Shown: in pieces, positions 1 through 6,313 of the stretch
Layout: each line of letters opens with the position of its first letter
Numbering within the stretch: the first letter of the stretch is position 1
Assembly (NCBI GenBank): GCA_043784065.1
Contig: JAYVYR010000049.1
Location: 1 to 9,127 of the forward strand
Direction of reading: 5' to 3'
Length of the DNA stretch: 9,127 nt
Source of the DNA: Bog-756 sp043784065
GTDB lineage: Bacteria > Actinomycetota > Acidimicrobiia > Acidimicrobiales > RAAP-2
Notes under the pieces: generated by a model
The model's database searches: none
What the model was told of the DNA's origin: nothing
What the model saw: only the letters and a program-made list of their open reading frames with translations
Made by a program: the position numbers and the translations under genes

Positions 1-590
1 ACCGCCTTGAACGAGGCTTCGAGGATGTGATGGGTGTTCTTGCCCGTCACCAGTCGGATGTGCAGGGTGAGGGCGGCGGCCGTGGCGAAGGCGCGCCAAA
101 ACTCTTCGGCAAGCTGCGGGTCGAACGGTGGTGAACCGAGACCCGCGGTGTCGGCAGGAAACTCGAGGGCGTAGGCCAGGAACGGGCGACCGGACAGATC
201 GAGTGCCACATCGACCAGTGCCTCGTCCAGGGGAAGGGAGATCGAGGCGAAGCGACGCACACCGGCCTTGTCACCGAGCGCCTCGCCTAGAACCCCACCC
301 AAGGCGATCCCGACATCCTCCACCGTGTGGTGGGCATCGACATCGAGATCGCCCACAGCGGCCACCCGGACGTCGATCCCGCTGTGTTTGCCGAGTTGCT
401 GCAGCATGTGGTCGAAGAACGGCAGGCCAGTGGTGATCTCGGTGGCGCCGGTACCGTCGAGGTCGACTTCGACTTCGATCGAAGTCTCCTTGGTGGCGCG
501 GGAAACCCGGGCTGCACGACGGCGTGTCGGTCCTGCGCCGGTGGAAAGGCCAGCAGGGCCGGGCGACGATGGAGGCGTTGGTGCGTTCAT
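1..590 (-). CDS. hisB: Imidazoleglycerol-phosphate dehydratase, 3' end cut by window edge
   Basis: Catalyses the dehydration of imidazoleglycerol phosphate to imidazoleacetol phosphate, a cytoplasmic step of histidine synthesis, using a di-manganese centre. Reading the minus strand from ATG at 590 gives 196 codons before the edge. Metal-binding histidine motifs are present: FFDHML (residues 58-63), DAHHTVED (85-92) and KNTHHILEA (184-192). The domain runs from about residue 29 and seems to lack only its last 20-30 residues. This is the monofunctional type, without the phosphatase domain of enteric HisB. The start overlaps the hisC stop as ATGA (587-590), so translation is probably coupled. 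Residues 1-28 form a Pro/Ala/Gly/Arg-rich extension before the usual start of the family; no GTG, TTG or CTG occurs in frame between the ATG and the domain, so the extension looks real. Identity is clear; only the C-terminus is unseen. Confidence 0.96.
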   Translation of the reverse strand, partial: MNAPTPPSSPGPAGLSTGAGPTRRRAARVSRATKETSIEVEVDLDGTGATEITTGLPFFDHMLQQLGKHSGIDVRVAAVGDLDVDAHHTVEDVGIALGGVLGEALGDKAGVRRFASISLPLDEALVDVALDLSGRPFLAYALEFPADTAGLGSPPFDPQLAEEFWRAFATAAALTLHIRLVTGKNTHHILEASFKA

Positions 591-1693
591 TGCAGGCTTT
601 CGGTCAGGGCGGCCAGGAACCGCTCGTTCTCCTTGGGGAGCCCCACCGTTACCCGCAGGCATCCCGTGAGGCCCGGCCACGTCGAACAGTCTCGCACGAG
701 CACCGAGGACGCCACGAGATCCGCCCACACCTCGGTTGCCGCCTTGGCCGTAGGCCGGAACAGCAGGAAGTTGGCGTCCGAGGGCCAGGACTCCACCGGT
801 AGGTCGGCAAAGGCACTGGCGATCCGGCCGCGCTCCTCGGCGATGACCACCACCCGGCGTTCCATTTCGTCCACGTAGCCGAGGGCCAGGCGACCAGCCG
901 CCTGCTTGGCCGCGTCCAAATGGTAGGGCAGTGCGACCAATTCGCATGCCGCAACCACCTCGGGGTCGGCCACCAGATAGCCGAGGCGTGCACCGGCCAT
1001 CGACCACGTCTTGGAAAAGGTCCGGACCACGACCACGTGCCGGGTCTCTTCGGGGTTCCGGCGCTTCAACTCGAGGGCCGACGAGGGTGCGAACTGGCCG
1101 TAGGCCTCGTCGACCACCAACAGCCCAGGTGCGAGGCGGGCCACGGAGGTGATCTCGTCAAGCGTATCGGCCCGGCCCGTCGGATTGTTGGGTGAGCAGA
1201 GAAAGGTCAGGGCCGGCCCAGCAGCCAGCAACACGTCGGCGACAGTGCCGAGGTCGAGGGCGAAGTCGTCTCGCCGCGCCCCGGCCGCCACCGCGGTGCC
1301 GGTGATCCGGGCGATGTGGCTGTGGAGGGTGTACGTCGGCTCGAACAGGGCCGCAGTCCTATCCGGGCCGCCATAGGCCAGCAGCAGACATTGCAAGACC
1401 TCGTTGGAACCGTTGGCGCAGAACACCTCGTCGATGGTGACGCCATGGCTGGCGGCCAGGGCGATGCGCAGGGCGGTTGCCTGGCGATCGGGGTAGCGGT
1501 TGAATGCGATGCCACGCACCTCGTCGGCCAATGCCTCGAGCCATTGCTCGGGCGGGGGAAGCGGCGATTCGTTGGTGTTGAGACGCACCTCGACGTCGAC
1601 CTGGGCTGAGTGGTAGCCGACGAGGGCCTCGAGGTCCGGGCGGACAGCCGGCAGAACCGGACCGTCGCCCGCCCCCGCCCCTACTGCTGCCAT
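587..1693 (-). CDS. hisC: Histidinol-phosphate aminotransferase
   Basis: PLP-dependent fold-type I aminotransferase converting imidazoleacetol phosphate and glutamate to histidinol phosphate and 2-oxoglutarate. The 368-residue length fits the family. Visible motifs in order: LNTNESPLPPP (38-48) at the N-terminal substrate loop, NRYPDR (65-70), ANGSNEV (93-99) for the phosphate of PLP, CSPNNPTG (166-173), VDEAYGQF (194-201) with Asp195 and Tyr198 contacting the cofactor, TFSKTWSMAGARLGY (225-239) with Lys228 as the Schiff-base lysine, and the carboxylate-binding arginine in GCLRVTVG (Arg347). The ATG at 1693 lies inside the end of hisD (13-nt overlap), and the stop overlaps hisB. No clear Shine-Dalgarno sequence precedes the ATG, so coupling to hisD translation is likely. 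The his context separates it from the aromatic-amino-acid paralogues of the same fold. Confidence 0.96.
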   Translation of the reverse strand: MAAVGAGAGDGPVLPAVRPDLEALVGYHSAQVDVEVRLNTNESPLPPPEQWLEALADEVRGIAFNRYPDRQATALRIALAASHGVTIDEVFCANGSNEVLQCLLLAYGGPDRTAALFEPTYTLHSHIARITGTAVAAGARRDDFALDLGTVADVLLAAGPALTFLCSPNNPTGRADTLDEITSVARLAPGLLVVDEAYGQFAPSSALELKRRNPEETRHVVVVRTFSKTWSMAGARLGYLVADPEVVAACELVALPYHLDAAKQAAGRLALGYVDEMERRVVVIAEERGRIASAFADLPVESWPSDANFLLFRPTAKAATEVWADLVASSVLVRDCSTWPGLTGCLRVTVGLPKENERFLAALTESLQ

Positions 1694-2979
1694 CGGAGCT
1701 GCACCGACTGGGCGTGGGCCGGCAGGCCCTCGGTCGTGGCCAGGGTCACGATGTGGGGTCCGAGCGCGCTGATGGCTGCGTCGTTCATGCTGACGGCGTG
1801 GATGTGCTTGCGAAAGTCGTCCACCCGAAGGGCGCTGGCAAATCGCGCCGTCCGGTTGGTGGGCAGCACATGGTTCGGGCCGGCCAGGTAGTCGCCCACG
1901 CTGGCAGGAGCGTTTACCCCGAGGAATACCGCTCCGGCCGACTGAATGTTCCCGAGAAGGGAGCCGGCATCGTGGGTAAGGATCTCCAGATGCTCGGGCG
2001 CCACCACGTTGGCCACGGCACAGGCCTGCTTGGGACCATCGACCAGCACGGCGTAGCCCCCGGCACCCAGGGACGCCTCGAGGTCGGCTCGTCGAGGCGA
2101 GTCGGCGACGATCCGGTCGACGGCGGCGTCGACCAGATCAGCGAGCTCCTCGGACCACGTGATCAGCCAGGCCAGTCCGTCGGGACCGTGCTCGGCCTGG
2201 ACGACCAGGTCGATGGCGGCAAATTCTGGCGGCGTGTCGGGCCCGCCGATCACCACCACCTCGGATGGGCCGGCGAAGGCCGAGGCCACGCCGACCACAC
2301 CGGATACTTGGCGCTTGGCCTCGGCCACGTAACGGTTGCCCGGACCGACGATGACATCCACTGCGCTGATCGACTCGGTCCCAAAGGCCATAGCGGCGAT
2401 GGCCTGGGCCCCGCCCACCGAATACACCTCCGTCACCCCTGCTACGGCTGCCGCCGCCAGCGTGGCATCATCGATGTGTCCGTCAGGACCTGGCGGTACA
2501 CAGAGCACAATTTCCCCGACCCCGGCCACCTGGGCCGGCACCGCGCACATCAACACCGTCGACGGGTAGCGGGCCCGGCCGCCCGGGGCGTAGCAACCGA
2601 CCCGGGCCACTGGACGGATGAGATGGCGGACGGTCACACCAGCGTTGGTGAAGTCGTCAGGGGCGTCGCCCGCTTCATGGGAGTGGTACGCCAGGATCCT
2701 GTCGTGGGCCACATCGAGCGCCTCGGCCAGGTCGTCAGGGATGCGGTCGAGCGCTGCTGTCAGGTCTTCGGCCGGTACCCGCACCGAGTCCAGGTCGACC
2801 TGGTCGAAGGTGGCGGTCAGGCGCAGCAGTGCCTCGTCGCCGTTTGCCCGGACATCGGCCAGGATGGCGGCCACCGCGTCGGACGAACGGACCTGCTCGT
2901 CCACGGGTCGGGGGAGGTGGTCGGCGAGCTCCTGACGGTCGCCAGTGAAACCGCGGAGGTCGATTCGACGAAGGCTCAT
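1681..2979 (-). CDS. hisD: Histidinol dehydrogenase
   Basis: Zinc-dependent NAD enzyme that oxidises histidinol through histidinal to histidine, the last two steps of the pathway. The full length of 432 residues is typical. Recognisable blocks: RVGCYAPGGRARYPSTVLM (126-144), VGGAQAIAAMAFGT (188-201), VGPGNRYVAEAKRQV (211-225) and AGPSE (236-240). The zinc ligands expected from the E. coli enzyme are Gln261 and His264 (QAEH), Asp363 (GDYLAGPNH) and His422 (EGLPAH); the catalytic pair is Glu329-His330 (APEHLE). It is the first gene of hisD-hisC-hisB. A TANNNT -10-like box 9 nt before the ATG suggests a very short leader. I see no attenuator or histidine-rich leader peptide upstream. Confidence 0.97.
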   Translation of the reverse strand: MSLRRIDLRGFTGDRQELADHLPRPVDEQVRSSDAVAAILADVRANGDEALLRLTATFDQVDLDSVRVPAEDLTAALDRIPDDLAEALDVAHDRILAYHSHEAGDAPDDFTNAGVTVRHLIRPVARVGCYAPGGRARYPSTVLMCAVPAQVAGVGEIVLCVPPGPDGHIDDATLAAAAVAGVTEVYSVGGAQAIAAMAFGTESISAVDVIVGPGNRYVAEAKRQVSGVVGVASAFAGPSEVVVIGGPDTPPEFAAIDLVVQAEHGPDGLAWLITWSEELADLVDAAVDRIVADSPRRADLEASLGAGGYAVLVDGPKQACAVANVVAPEHLEILTHDAGSLLGNIQSAGAVFLGVNAPASVGDYLAGPNHVLPTNRTARFASALRVDDFRKHIHAVSMNDAAISALGPHIVTLATTEGLPAHAQSVQLRWQQ

Positions 2980-2988
2980 GGCCTGACG

Positions 2989-2994
2989 ATGTTA
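2989..2994 (-). promoter_or_regulatory. Candidate -10 box for the hisDCB operon
   Basis: TAACAT on the minus strand fits TANNNT and ends 9 nt before the hisD ATG, so a transcript starting about 7 nt downstream would have almost no leader. No good -35 hexamer stands 16-19 bp upstream (the region is G-rich). This rests on position and motif alone. Confidence 0.4.
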
Positions 2995-3081
2995 CCGGAC
3001 GTGCGCGGGTGCCCCTCCGGGGTTGCCGGCAGCCATCGCCCGACTTCGTCGTAACCGATGACGGGGTGGAATGATCAGGAC

Positions 3082-3279
3082 ATGGCCGCCACCTCTGCTG
3101 AACTGTCCTCGCTCGCCACCGCGCTCGACGAACTCACCCGTCGAGTGACGGTCCACGCTGAGTCGGCTGATTCAGCAAAGGACGAAGAGACGACCCGGGA
3201 ACTGTTCGCCATCGAGCGGTCACTGACGAGCGCCAACCGGCGACTGTCCCGTCTCGCCCTCACCCTCCGGCGCCGTTGA
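3082..3279 (+). CDS. Small helical protein of unknown function, divergent from hisD
   Basis: A 65-residue protein that I cannot assign to a family. It is almost entirely predicted helix: two amphipathic segments, about residues 5-25 (Leu8, Leu11, Leu15, Leu18, Val22) and 36-62 (Leu41, Ile44, Leu48, Leu55, Leu58), joined by an Asp/Ser/Lys-rich turn, with a basic end (LRRR). This pattern suggests a short helical hairpin or coiled coil. There is no signal peptide, membrane segment or cysteine. Third codon positions are about three-quarters G/C, like the neighbouring genes, which supports coding. The in-frame ATG at 3058 would add eight residues; I prefer 3082, which has GGTGGA at 3065-3070 upstream. 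It is read away from hisD across about 100 bp. The opposite strand here is also open, so coding is likely but not certain. Confidence 0.6.
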   Translation: MAATSAELSSLATALDELTRRVTVHAESADSAKDEETTRELFAIERSLTSANRRLSRLALTLRRR

Positions 3280-3384
3280 CCCAGTACTTCGCCGGATCCA
3301 CCTTCGGTGACCGCCAGGCGGCCGACCGGTGAACGCAGGATGACATCCCGGGAAGACTGGCCGATGCAGTTGCGCCCGGACGCG

Positions 3385-3412
3385 GCAAAGGCACCCCTGA
3401 GGGTGCCTTTGC
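3385..3412. terminator. Perfect 12-bp stem, 4-nt loop hairpin, probable bidirectional terminator
   Basis: GCAAAGGCACCC (3385-3396), loop CTGA, then GGGTGCCTTTGC (3401-3412): 12 uninterrupted pairs. With a one-base bulge, three more pairs could form outward (3381-3383 with 3413-3415). No T-run follows on either strand, as in the U-poor hairpins common in high-GC actinobacteria. It lies 105 nt past the small ORF on the plus strand and about 300 nt past nth on the minus strand, so it could serve both. A structured RNA element is the alternative. Confidence 0.6.
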
Positions 3413-3447
3413 GCGAGCAGGTCGGGCGGCGGATCCCGATCCCTACT

Positions 3448-3480
3448 CTGTGGAACCAGTTGGCGGGAACTGGTCCACAG
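3448..3480. repeat. Long inverted repeat (13 pairs, one bulged A)
   Basis: CTGTGGAACCAGTT (3448-3461), six-base loop GGCGGG, then AACTGGTCCACAG (3468-3480). Thirteen base pairs form with one unpaired A in the left arm. The sequence is unrelated to the hairpin 36 bp to its left. It may be a second terminator for nth transcripts arriving on the minus strand, or part of a structured RNA; nothing in the sequence decides between these. Confidence 0.55.
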
Positions 3481-3695
3481 GCAATCTCATCACAAATGAC
3501 CAGAAAATGCCAGTCATCTACGACGAGAAGTTCCGGTAACCGCCCGGCAGAAACGAAAATCGTCATGTAAGTCGGGTCAAACTACGAATTCCCTCGTTCC
3601 ACGGGCGGTGCAACGATCAGGGTCGTCGGAAATGCAATCAGGTGTTCCGCAGGCATCTGTACCGGCGAGGGGATCGGGGTCGGACGAATCACAGC

Positions 3696-3711
3696 CGATC
3701 GACTGCGATCG
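3696..3711 (-). terminator. Short hairpin directly after the nth stop codon
   Basis: CGATCG, loop ACTG, CGATCG: a 6-bp stem two bases past the nth stop on the minus strand. There is no T-tract. It is short, and CGATCG is itself palindromic, so chance is possible; position is the main argument for a 3'-end role. Confidence 0.3.
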
Positions 3712-3713
3712 CC

Positions 3714-4409
3714 TCACCGCTCGGTCCGCCGCCTGATCGCGCGTCGAGTGGCGGGGCCGGCCAGCGAGACCGATGGGCAGAAATCTGCCAACGCGCAGGA
3801 GGCACACTGGGGTGAACGGGCCCGACACGTTGCCCGTCCATGGAGGATCAGCCTCAAGCTGAACATCCCCCGACGGGAGGCAGGCACCATGGCGTTCAGG
3901 ACGTGCTCGACCTTGACCGGATCGGTCTCCTCAGTGAAGCCCAGCCGGAGCGACAGACGTTGGACATGAGTATCCACCGGCAGTCCCGGCAGGTCGAACG
4001 CCACGCTGCGGACGACATTGGCCGTCTTGCGTCCGACGCCGGGCAGCGTCACCAGGTCCTCCATCCGAGTCGGCACCACACCGTCAAACCGCTCCACGAC
4101 GGCAGTGGCCATACCGATGAGGTTGCGGGTTTTGGCTCGGAAGAAGCCCGTCGGCCGGATCAGCGCCTCGACCTCCTCCACCGGTGCACCTGCCAGAGCA
4201 GAAGCGACGGGAAAACGGGCGAAGAGGTCAGGCGTGGTGCGATTGACCCGTTCGTCGGTGCACTGTGCCGACAAGATGGTGGCTGCCAGGAGCTGGAAAG
4301 CATCGGCGTAGTCGAGCGCGCATAGTTCAGCGGACGTGCCAGGAAACAGCTCGCCGAGGCGGTGATTGGTCTCCCGGGCCCGTCCGGCCGGGGTCCGGGG
4401 TCGGGCCAT
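3714..4409 (-). CDS. nth: Endonuclease III (DNA glycosylase/AP lyase)
   Basis: Base-excision repair enzyme that removes oxidised pyrimidines and nicks the DNA by beta-elimination. The 231-residue sequence shows the full architecture: LLAATILSAQCTD (40-52) at the start of the fold, the helix-hairpin-helix LPGVGRKTANVV (122-133) with the Schiff-base Lys128, catalytic Asp146 in VDTHVQRL, and the [4Fe-4S] loop with cysteines 195, 202, 205 and 211 in the standard C-x6-C-x2-C-x5-C spacing. A short basic tail follows. MutY is excluded because the catalytic pocket carries the Nth-type lysine and there is no C-terminal MutT-like domain. The ATG at 4409 stands 6 nt behind a TAGTGT box, suggesting leaderless translation. 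It diverges from mshD; both proteins protect against oxidative or electrophilic damage, which may be why the two promoters are packed together (inference). Confidence 0.97.
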   Translation of the reverse strand: MARPRTPAGRARETNHRLGELFPGTSAELCALDYADAFQLLAATILSAQCTDERVNRTTPDLFARFPVASALAGAPVEEVEALIRPTGFFRAKTRNLIGMATAVVERFDGVVPTRMEDLVTLPGVGRKTANVVRSVAFDLPGLPVDTHVQRLSLRLGFTEETDPVKVEHVLNAMVPASRRGMFSLRLILHGRATCRARSPQCASCALADFCPSVSLAGPATRRAIRRRTER

Positions 4410-4415
4410 GTGCGG

Positions 4416-4421
4416 ACACTA
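4416..4421 (-). promoter_or_regulatory. Candidate -10 box of nth
   Basis: TAGTGT on the minus strand, separated by 6 nt from the nth ATG (4409), which places the expected transcript start on or next to the ATG. No convincing -35 is seen at 16-19 bp; that region is occupied by the mshD -10 box on the other strand. Confidence 0.5.
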
Positions 4422-4441
4422 CCGGTCTGGATCAACCCCAG

Positions 4442-4447
4442 TAGATT
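4442..4447 (+). promoter_or_regulatory. Candidate -10 box of mshD
   Basis: TAGATT, seven nt before the GTG at 4455. It selects that GTG over the in-frame ATG at 4362, which lies inside nth. Its -35 region overlaps the -10 of the divergent nth promoter. Confidence 0.5.
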
Positions 4448-4454
4448 GTGGCCC

Positions 4455-5531
4455 GTGGAGGCGCTGGATCTGAACGTGTGGGCCGTGGTCGACCCGACGG
4501 TCTCGGCAGCGGTGGGTGACCTGGTGGCCCGCATCGAAGCGATGACAGGTCGGCCCGGACTGAGCGAGGATCGCCTCAGAGCCCTCGACCATGCCGCCTG
4601 CAACGTCCGCTCCGCTCCAGTGATGGGTGTGTCCGCCCGGCGCCCGGGCCACTCCGAGCTCGTTGGCTGGGCTCAGATCGACGGGCCGCGCGATGGCCGA
4701 ATGCCCACCCTGGAAGCGGTGGTTCTCCCCGACCTTGACGATTCTGCTCTCGCCGAATCCCTGCTCGACAGCCTTGTCGATGCCGCACTGTCCGAGTTTG
4801 CCGCGTCCGGAGGCGGATCCCTCCGCTGGTGGGTGAACCACGCCTCGGACGCCGACGACGCACGTGCCACGGCCAGGGGATTCTCCACCGAGCGGGACCT
4901 GCTCCAGCTCCGCTGTCCGCTACCGCTGGCTGCCCACCCCGGGCGCCCCACCAACCGGGCCGACGCTTCGGTGGCCACCCGAGCATTCCGGGTCGGCCGG
5001 GACGAAGCCGACTGGCTCCTCCAGAACAACCGGGCCTTCGACGGTCATCCCGAACAGGGTCGGTGGGACCTCGCTACGTTGGAGGCCCGAGAGGCCGAGG
5101 CCTGGTTCGATCCCCAAGGATTCCGTGTCCTGGAGGTCGACGGACGCATCGCCGGTTCGTGTTGGACGAAAGTGCACGGTGCGGCGTCTTCCGCCGTGGG
5201 CGAGATCTACGTGATCGGTGTCGATCCCGAATTCCACGGGCGGGGCTGGGGTCGGGCGCTTACCGAGGACGGGTTCGCCTGGCTGGCCTCCCAAGGGATC
5301 CGTGGCGGAATGCTATATGTCGACGCGGCAAATGTCGCGGCAGTCGGGCTGTACACATCGATGGGGATGGCTACCGATCACGTCGACCGGTCCTATGTCA
5401 GAGTGTCGGTGGTCGTGCCCTTCGGACAGACGACGCAGGAACCGCCCACAACTCGACATGCCCTCCCGTCAGCCGGAGCCGATCACGTGGCCGATCGAGT
5501 AGGTGACGCCGGCCGCAGCCCCGGAAATTAG
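4455..5531 (+). CDS. mshD: Mycothiol synthase (tandem GNAT acetyltransferase)
   Basis: Transfers acetyl from acetyl-CoA to the cysteine amine of Cys-GlcN-inositol, the last step of mycothiol synthesis. From GTG at 4455 the protein has 358 residues. The N-terminal GNAT half (about 1-155) is degenerate, as usual; the C-terminal half is the active one, with the acetyl-CoA loop in EIYVIGVDPEFHGRGWGRAL (250-269) and LYVDAANVAAVGLYTSMGM (288-306). The linker NNRAFDGHPEQGRWD (191-205) is characteristic of MshD and separates it from generic acetyltransferases. A longer frame opens at ATG 4362, but that lies within nth, whereas 4455 follows a TAGATT box by 7 nt. The last 38 residues or so extend past the GNAT fold, are low in complexity, and overlap the end of the transporter gene on the other strand by 63 bp; Rv0819 of M. 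tuberculosis is about 315 residues, so the tail is extra. Confidence 0.93.
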   Translation: MEALDLNVWAVVDPTVSAAVGDLVARIEAMTGRPGLSEDRLRALDHAACNVRSAPVMGVSARRPGHSELVGWAQIDGPRDGRMPTLEAVVLPDLDDSALAESLLDSLVDAALSEFAASGGGSLRWWVNHASDADDARATARGFSTERDLLQLRCPLPLAAHPGRPTNRADASVATRAFRVGRDEADWLLQNNRAFDGHPEQGRWDLATLEAREAEAWFDPQGFRVLEVDGRIAGSCWTKVHGAASSAVGEIYVIGVDPEFHGRGWGRALTEDGFAWLASQGIRGGMLYVDAANVAAVGLYTSMGMATDHVDRSYVRVSVVVPFGQTTQEPPTTRHALPSAGADHVADRVGDAGRSPGN

Positions 5532-6161
5532 GAGTTGACGGGTCGCCGACCACAGCCACGACCGACCGGTAAAGAACGACAGCGCTGCACCTACGGCTAT
5601 CGAGGCCACCGCCCCAAGCACGATCGTCCACAGTGTTGCCGTGGTGCCGTCCGTGATCAGCCACGGCAGCAGAGGAATCAGTGCCCCGATGGCGAACATC
5701 ACGAATGACGACAGGGCTGCCTCGAGCGGTTTGCCCGTGTCGCCAGGAACGAAGCCCAGCTCCTCGCGGGCATGGGTCTCGAGGGCCAGGTCAGGGTCCC
5801 GCATCATCTTGACCGAGAGTTCTTCAGCCATGTCGGGCTCGACCCCACGGCTGCGATACAACGCTTCGAGCTCCCGCCGTTCATCCTCCGGGTCGGCGAG
5901 GATGGCCTGGCGCTCGACATCGAGTTCGCGCTCCATCAGTTCGGACTGGGCCCGCATCGACACGTACTCGCCCGTGGCCATGGAGAAGGCACCGCCGATG
6001 AGCCCAGCTACTCCGGCCAGGCGGACCGATCCGGCCGACGCATGGGCACCGGCCATGCCGAGGATCAACGAGACGTTGGACACCAGTCCGTCGCTGATTC
6101 CGAACACGGCCGCACGGGCGCCGCCTCCGCTGATGTTGCGGTGCTGGTGTTCCTCGTACAC
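5469..6161 (-). CDS. VIT/CCC1-family iron or manganese transporter
   Basis: Membrane protein of the vacuolar iron transporter (VIT1/CCC1) family, which moves Fe2+ or Mn2+ out of the cytosol. From GTG 6161 it has 230 residues: HRNISGG (7-13), a first membrane helix with AAVFGISDGLVSNVSLILG (17-35; the Asp is a conserved pore residue), a second helix ending in MATGEYVSM (61-69), an acidic helical cytoplasmic insert rich in Glu (about 72-138, the family's metal-binding domain), then three further helices near 148-170, 175-197 and 208-228. An in-frame GTG at 6227 would add 22 residues; I choose 6161 because TACGAT precedes it by 7 nt, the same geometry as mshD, and because family members usually begin shortly before the H-R-[DN]-[IV]-S-G-G segment. 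Metal specificity cannot be read from the sequence. Its 3' end overlaps mshD. Confidence 0.9.
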   Translation of the reverse strand: MYEEHQHRNISGGGARAAVFGISDGLVSNVSLILGMAGAHASAGSVRLAGVAGLIGGAFSMATGEYVSMRAQSELMERELDVERQAILADPEDERRELEALYRSRGVEPDMAEELSVKMMRDPDLALETHAREELGFVPGDTGKPLEAALSSFVMFAIGALIPLLPWLITDGTTATLWTIVLGAVASIAVGAALSFFTGRSWLWSATRQLLISGAAAGVTYSIGHVIGSG

Positions 6162-6168
6162 GTCGACG

Positions 6169-6174
6169 ATCGTA
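6169..6174 (-). promoter_or_regulatory. Candidate -10 box of the VIT-family transporter gene
   Basis: TACGAT on the minus strand, seven nt before GTG 6161. It supports the shorter start of the transporter; if the longer start at 6227 is used, this box lies inside the gene and is chance. No clear -35 was seen. Confidence 0.4.
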
Positions 6175-6260
6175 GCGACCGCAGCCCGGTGAGGACGCAC
6201 TGCTCCCGACTCGTAGGCGTGCCTCACCTACCGATGGCCGGAGGTGGAGCCTCCAGGTGG

Positions 6261-6278
6261 CTGGGGATCGGACCCCAG
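6261..6278. repeat. Inverted repeat upstream of the htdZ-like gene
   Basis: CTGGGG, ATCGGA, CCCCAG: six perfect pairs around a six-base centre, directly followed by an 8-bp palindrome GGTCGACC (6280-6287). Both lie upstream of the TACAGT -10 box (6302), over or next to the expected -35 region, in the gap between the divergent transporter and htdZ-like genes. Possibly an operator; no cognate regulator is identified. Confidence 0.35.
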
Positions 6279-6301
6279 TGGTCGACCGGTTCCCGCTCCC
6301 C

Positions 6302-6307
6302 TACAGT
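6302..6307 (+). promoter_or_regulatory. Candidate -10 box of the htdZ-like gene
   Basis: TACAGT, six nt before ATG 6314, placing the transcript start at the ATG. It favours this start over the earlier in-frame ATG at 6257, which would add 19 non-conserved residues. Confidence 0.5.
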
Positions 6308-6313
6308 CTGGCT

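Larger units (their letters stand above)
3280..3713. other. Gene-free spacer of 434 bp with several inverted repeats
   Basis: Lies between the ends of the small helical ORF and nth, which converge on it. Open frames exist on both strands, but they cross strong hairpins, give low-complexity or Arg/Ser-rich products, lack ribosome sites and resemble no family I know. From about 3481 to 3600 the sequence is visibly richer in A and T than its surroundings. It contains the hairpins at 3385-3412, 3448-3480 and 3696-3711, described separately, and a short ATGAC/GTCAT pair (3496-3500 with 3513-3517). I see no tRNA fold, integrase remnant or attachment-site duplication. Confidence 0.6.

Noticed and set aside
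1714..3054. Long plus-strand open frame (446 codons) antisense to hisD
   Set aside because: It mirrors a complete hisD with all active-site residues; the product is Gly/His/Arg-rich with no fold, as expected for an antisense shadow in GC-rich DNA.
2980..3081. Histidine attenuator, T-box or leader peptide before hisD
   Set aside because: No run of histidine codons, no T-box core and no terminator/antiterminator pair; the -10 box lies almost on the ATG, leaving no leader for such a device.
3448..3480. Terminal inverted repeat of an insertion sequence
   Set aside because: No transposase, no second matching end and no target duplication nearby; a hairpin is the simpler reading.
3075..3566. Minus-strand open frame of 163 codons across the spacer and the small ORF
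   Set aside because: It runs through two strong hairpins, its second half is Ser/Arg-rich antisense of the helical ORF, and it has no ribosome site or recognisable domain.
3307..3570. Plus-strand open frame of 87 codons in the spacer
   Set aside because: Spans both large inverted repeats, has a mixed low-complexity product and no ribosome site; more likely non-coding.
4829..5506. Second plus-strand frame within mshD
   Set aside because: Arg/Gly/Pro-rich out-of-frame reading of a well-conserved GNAT gene.
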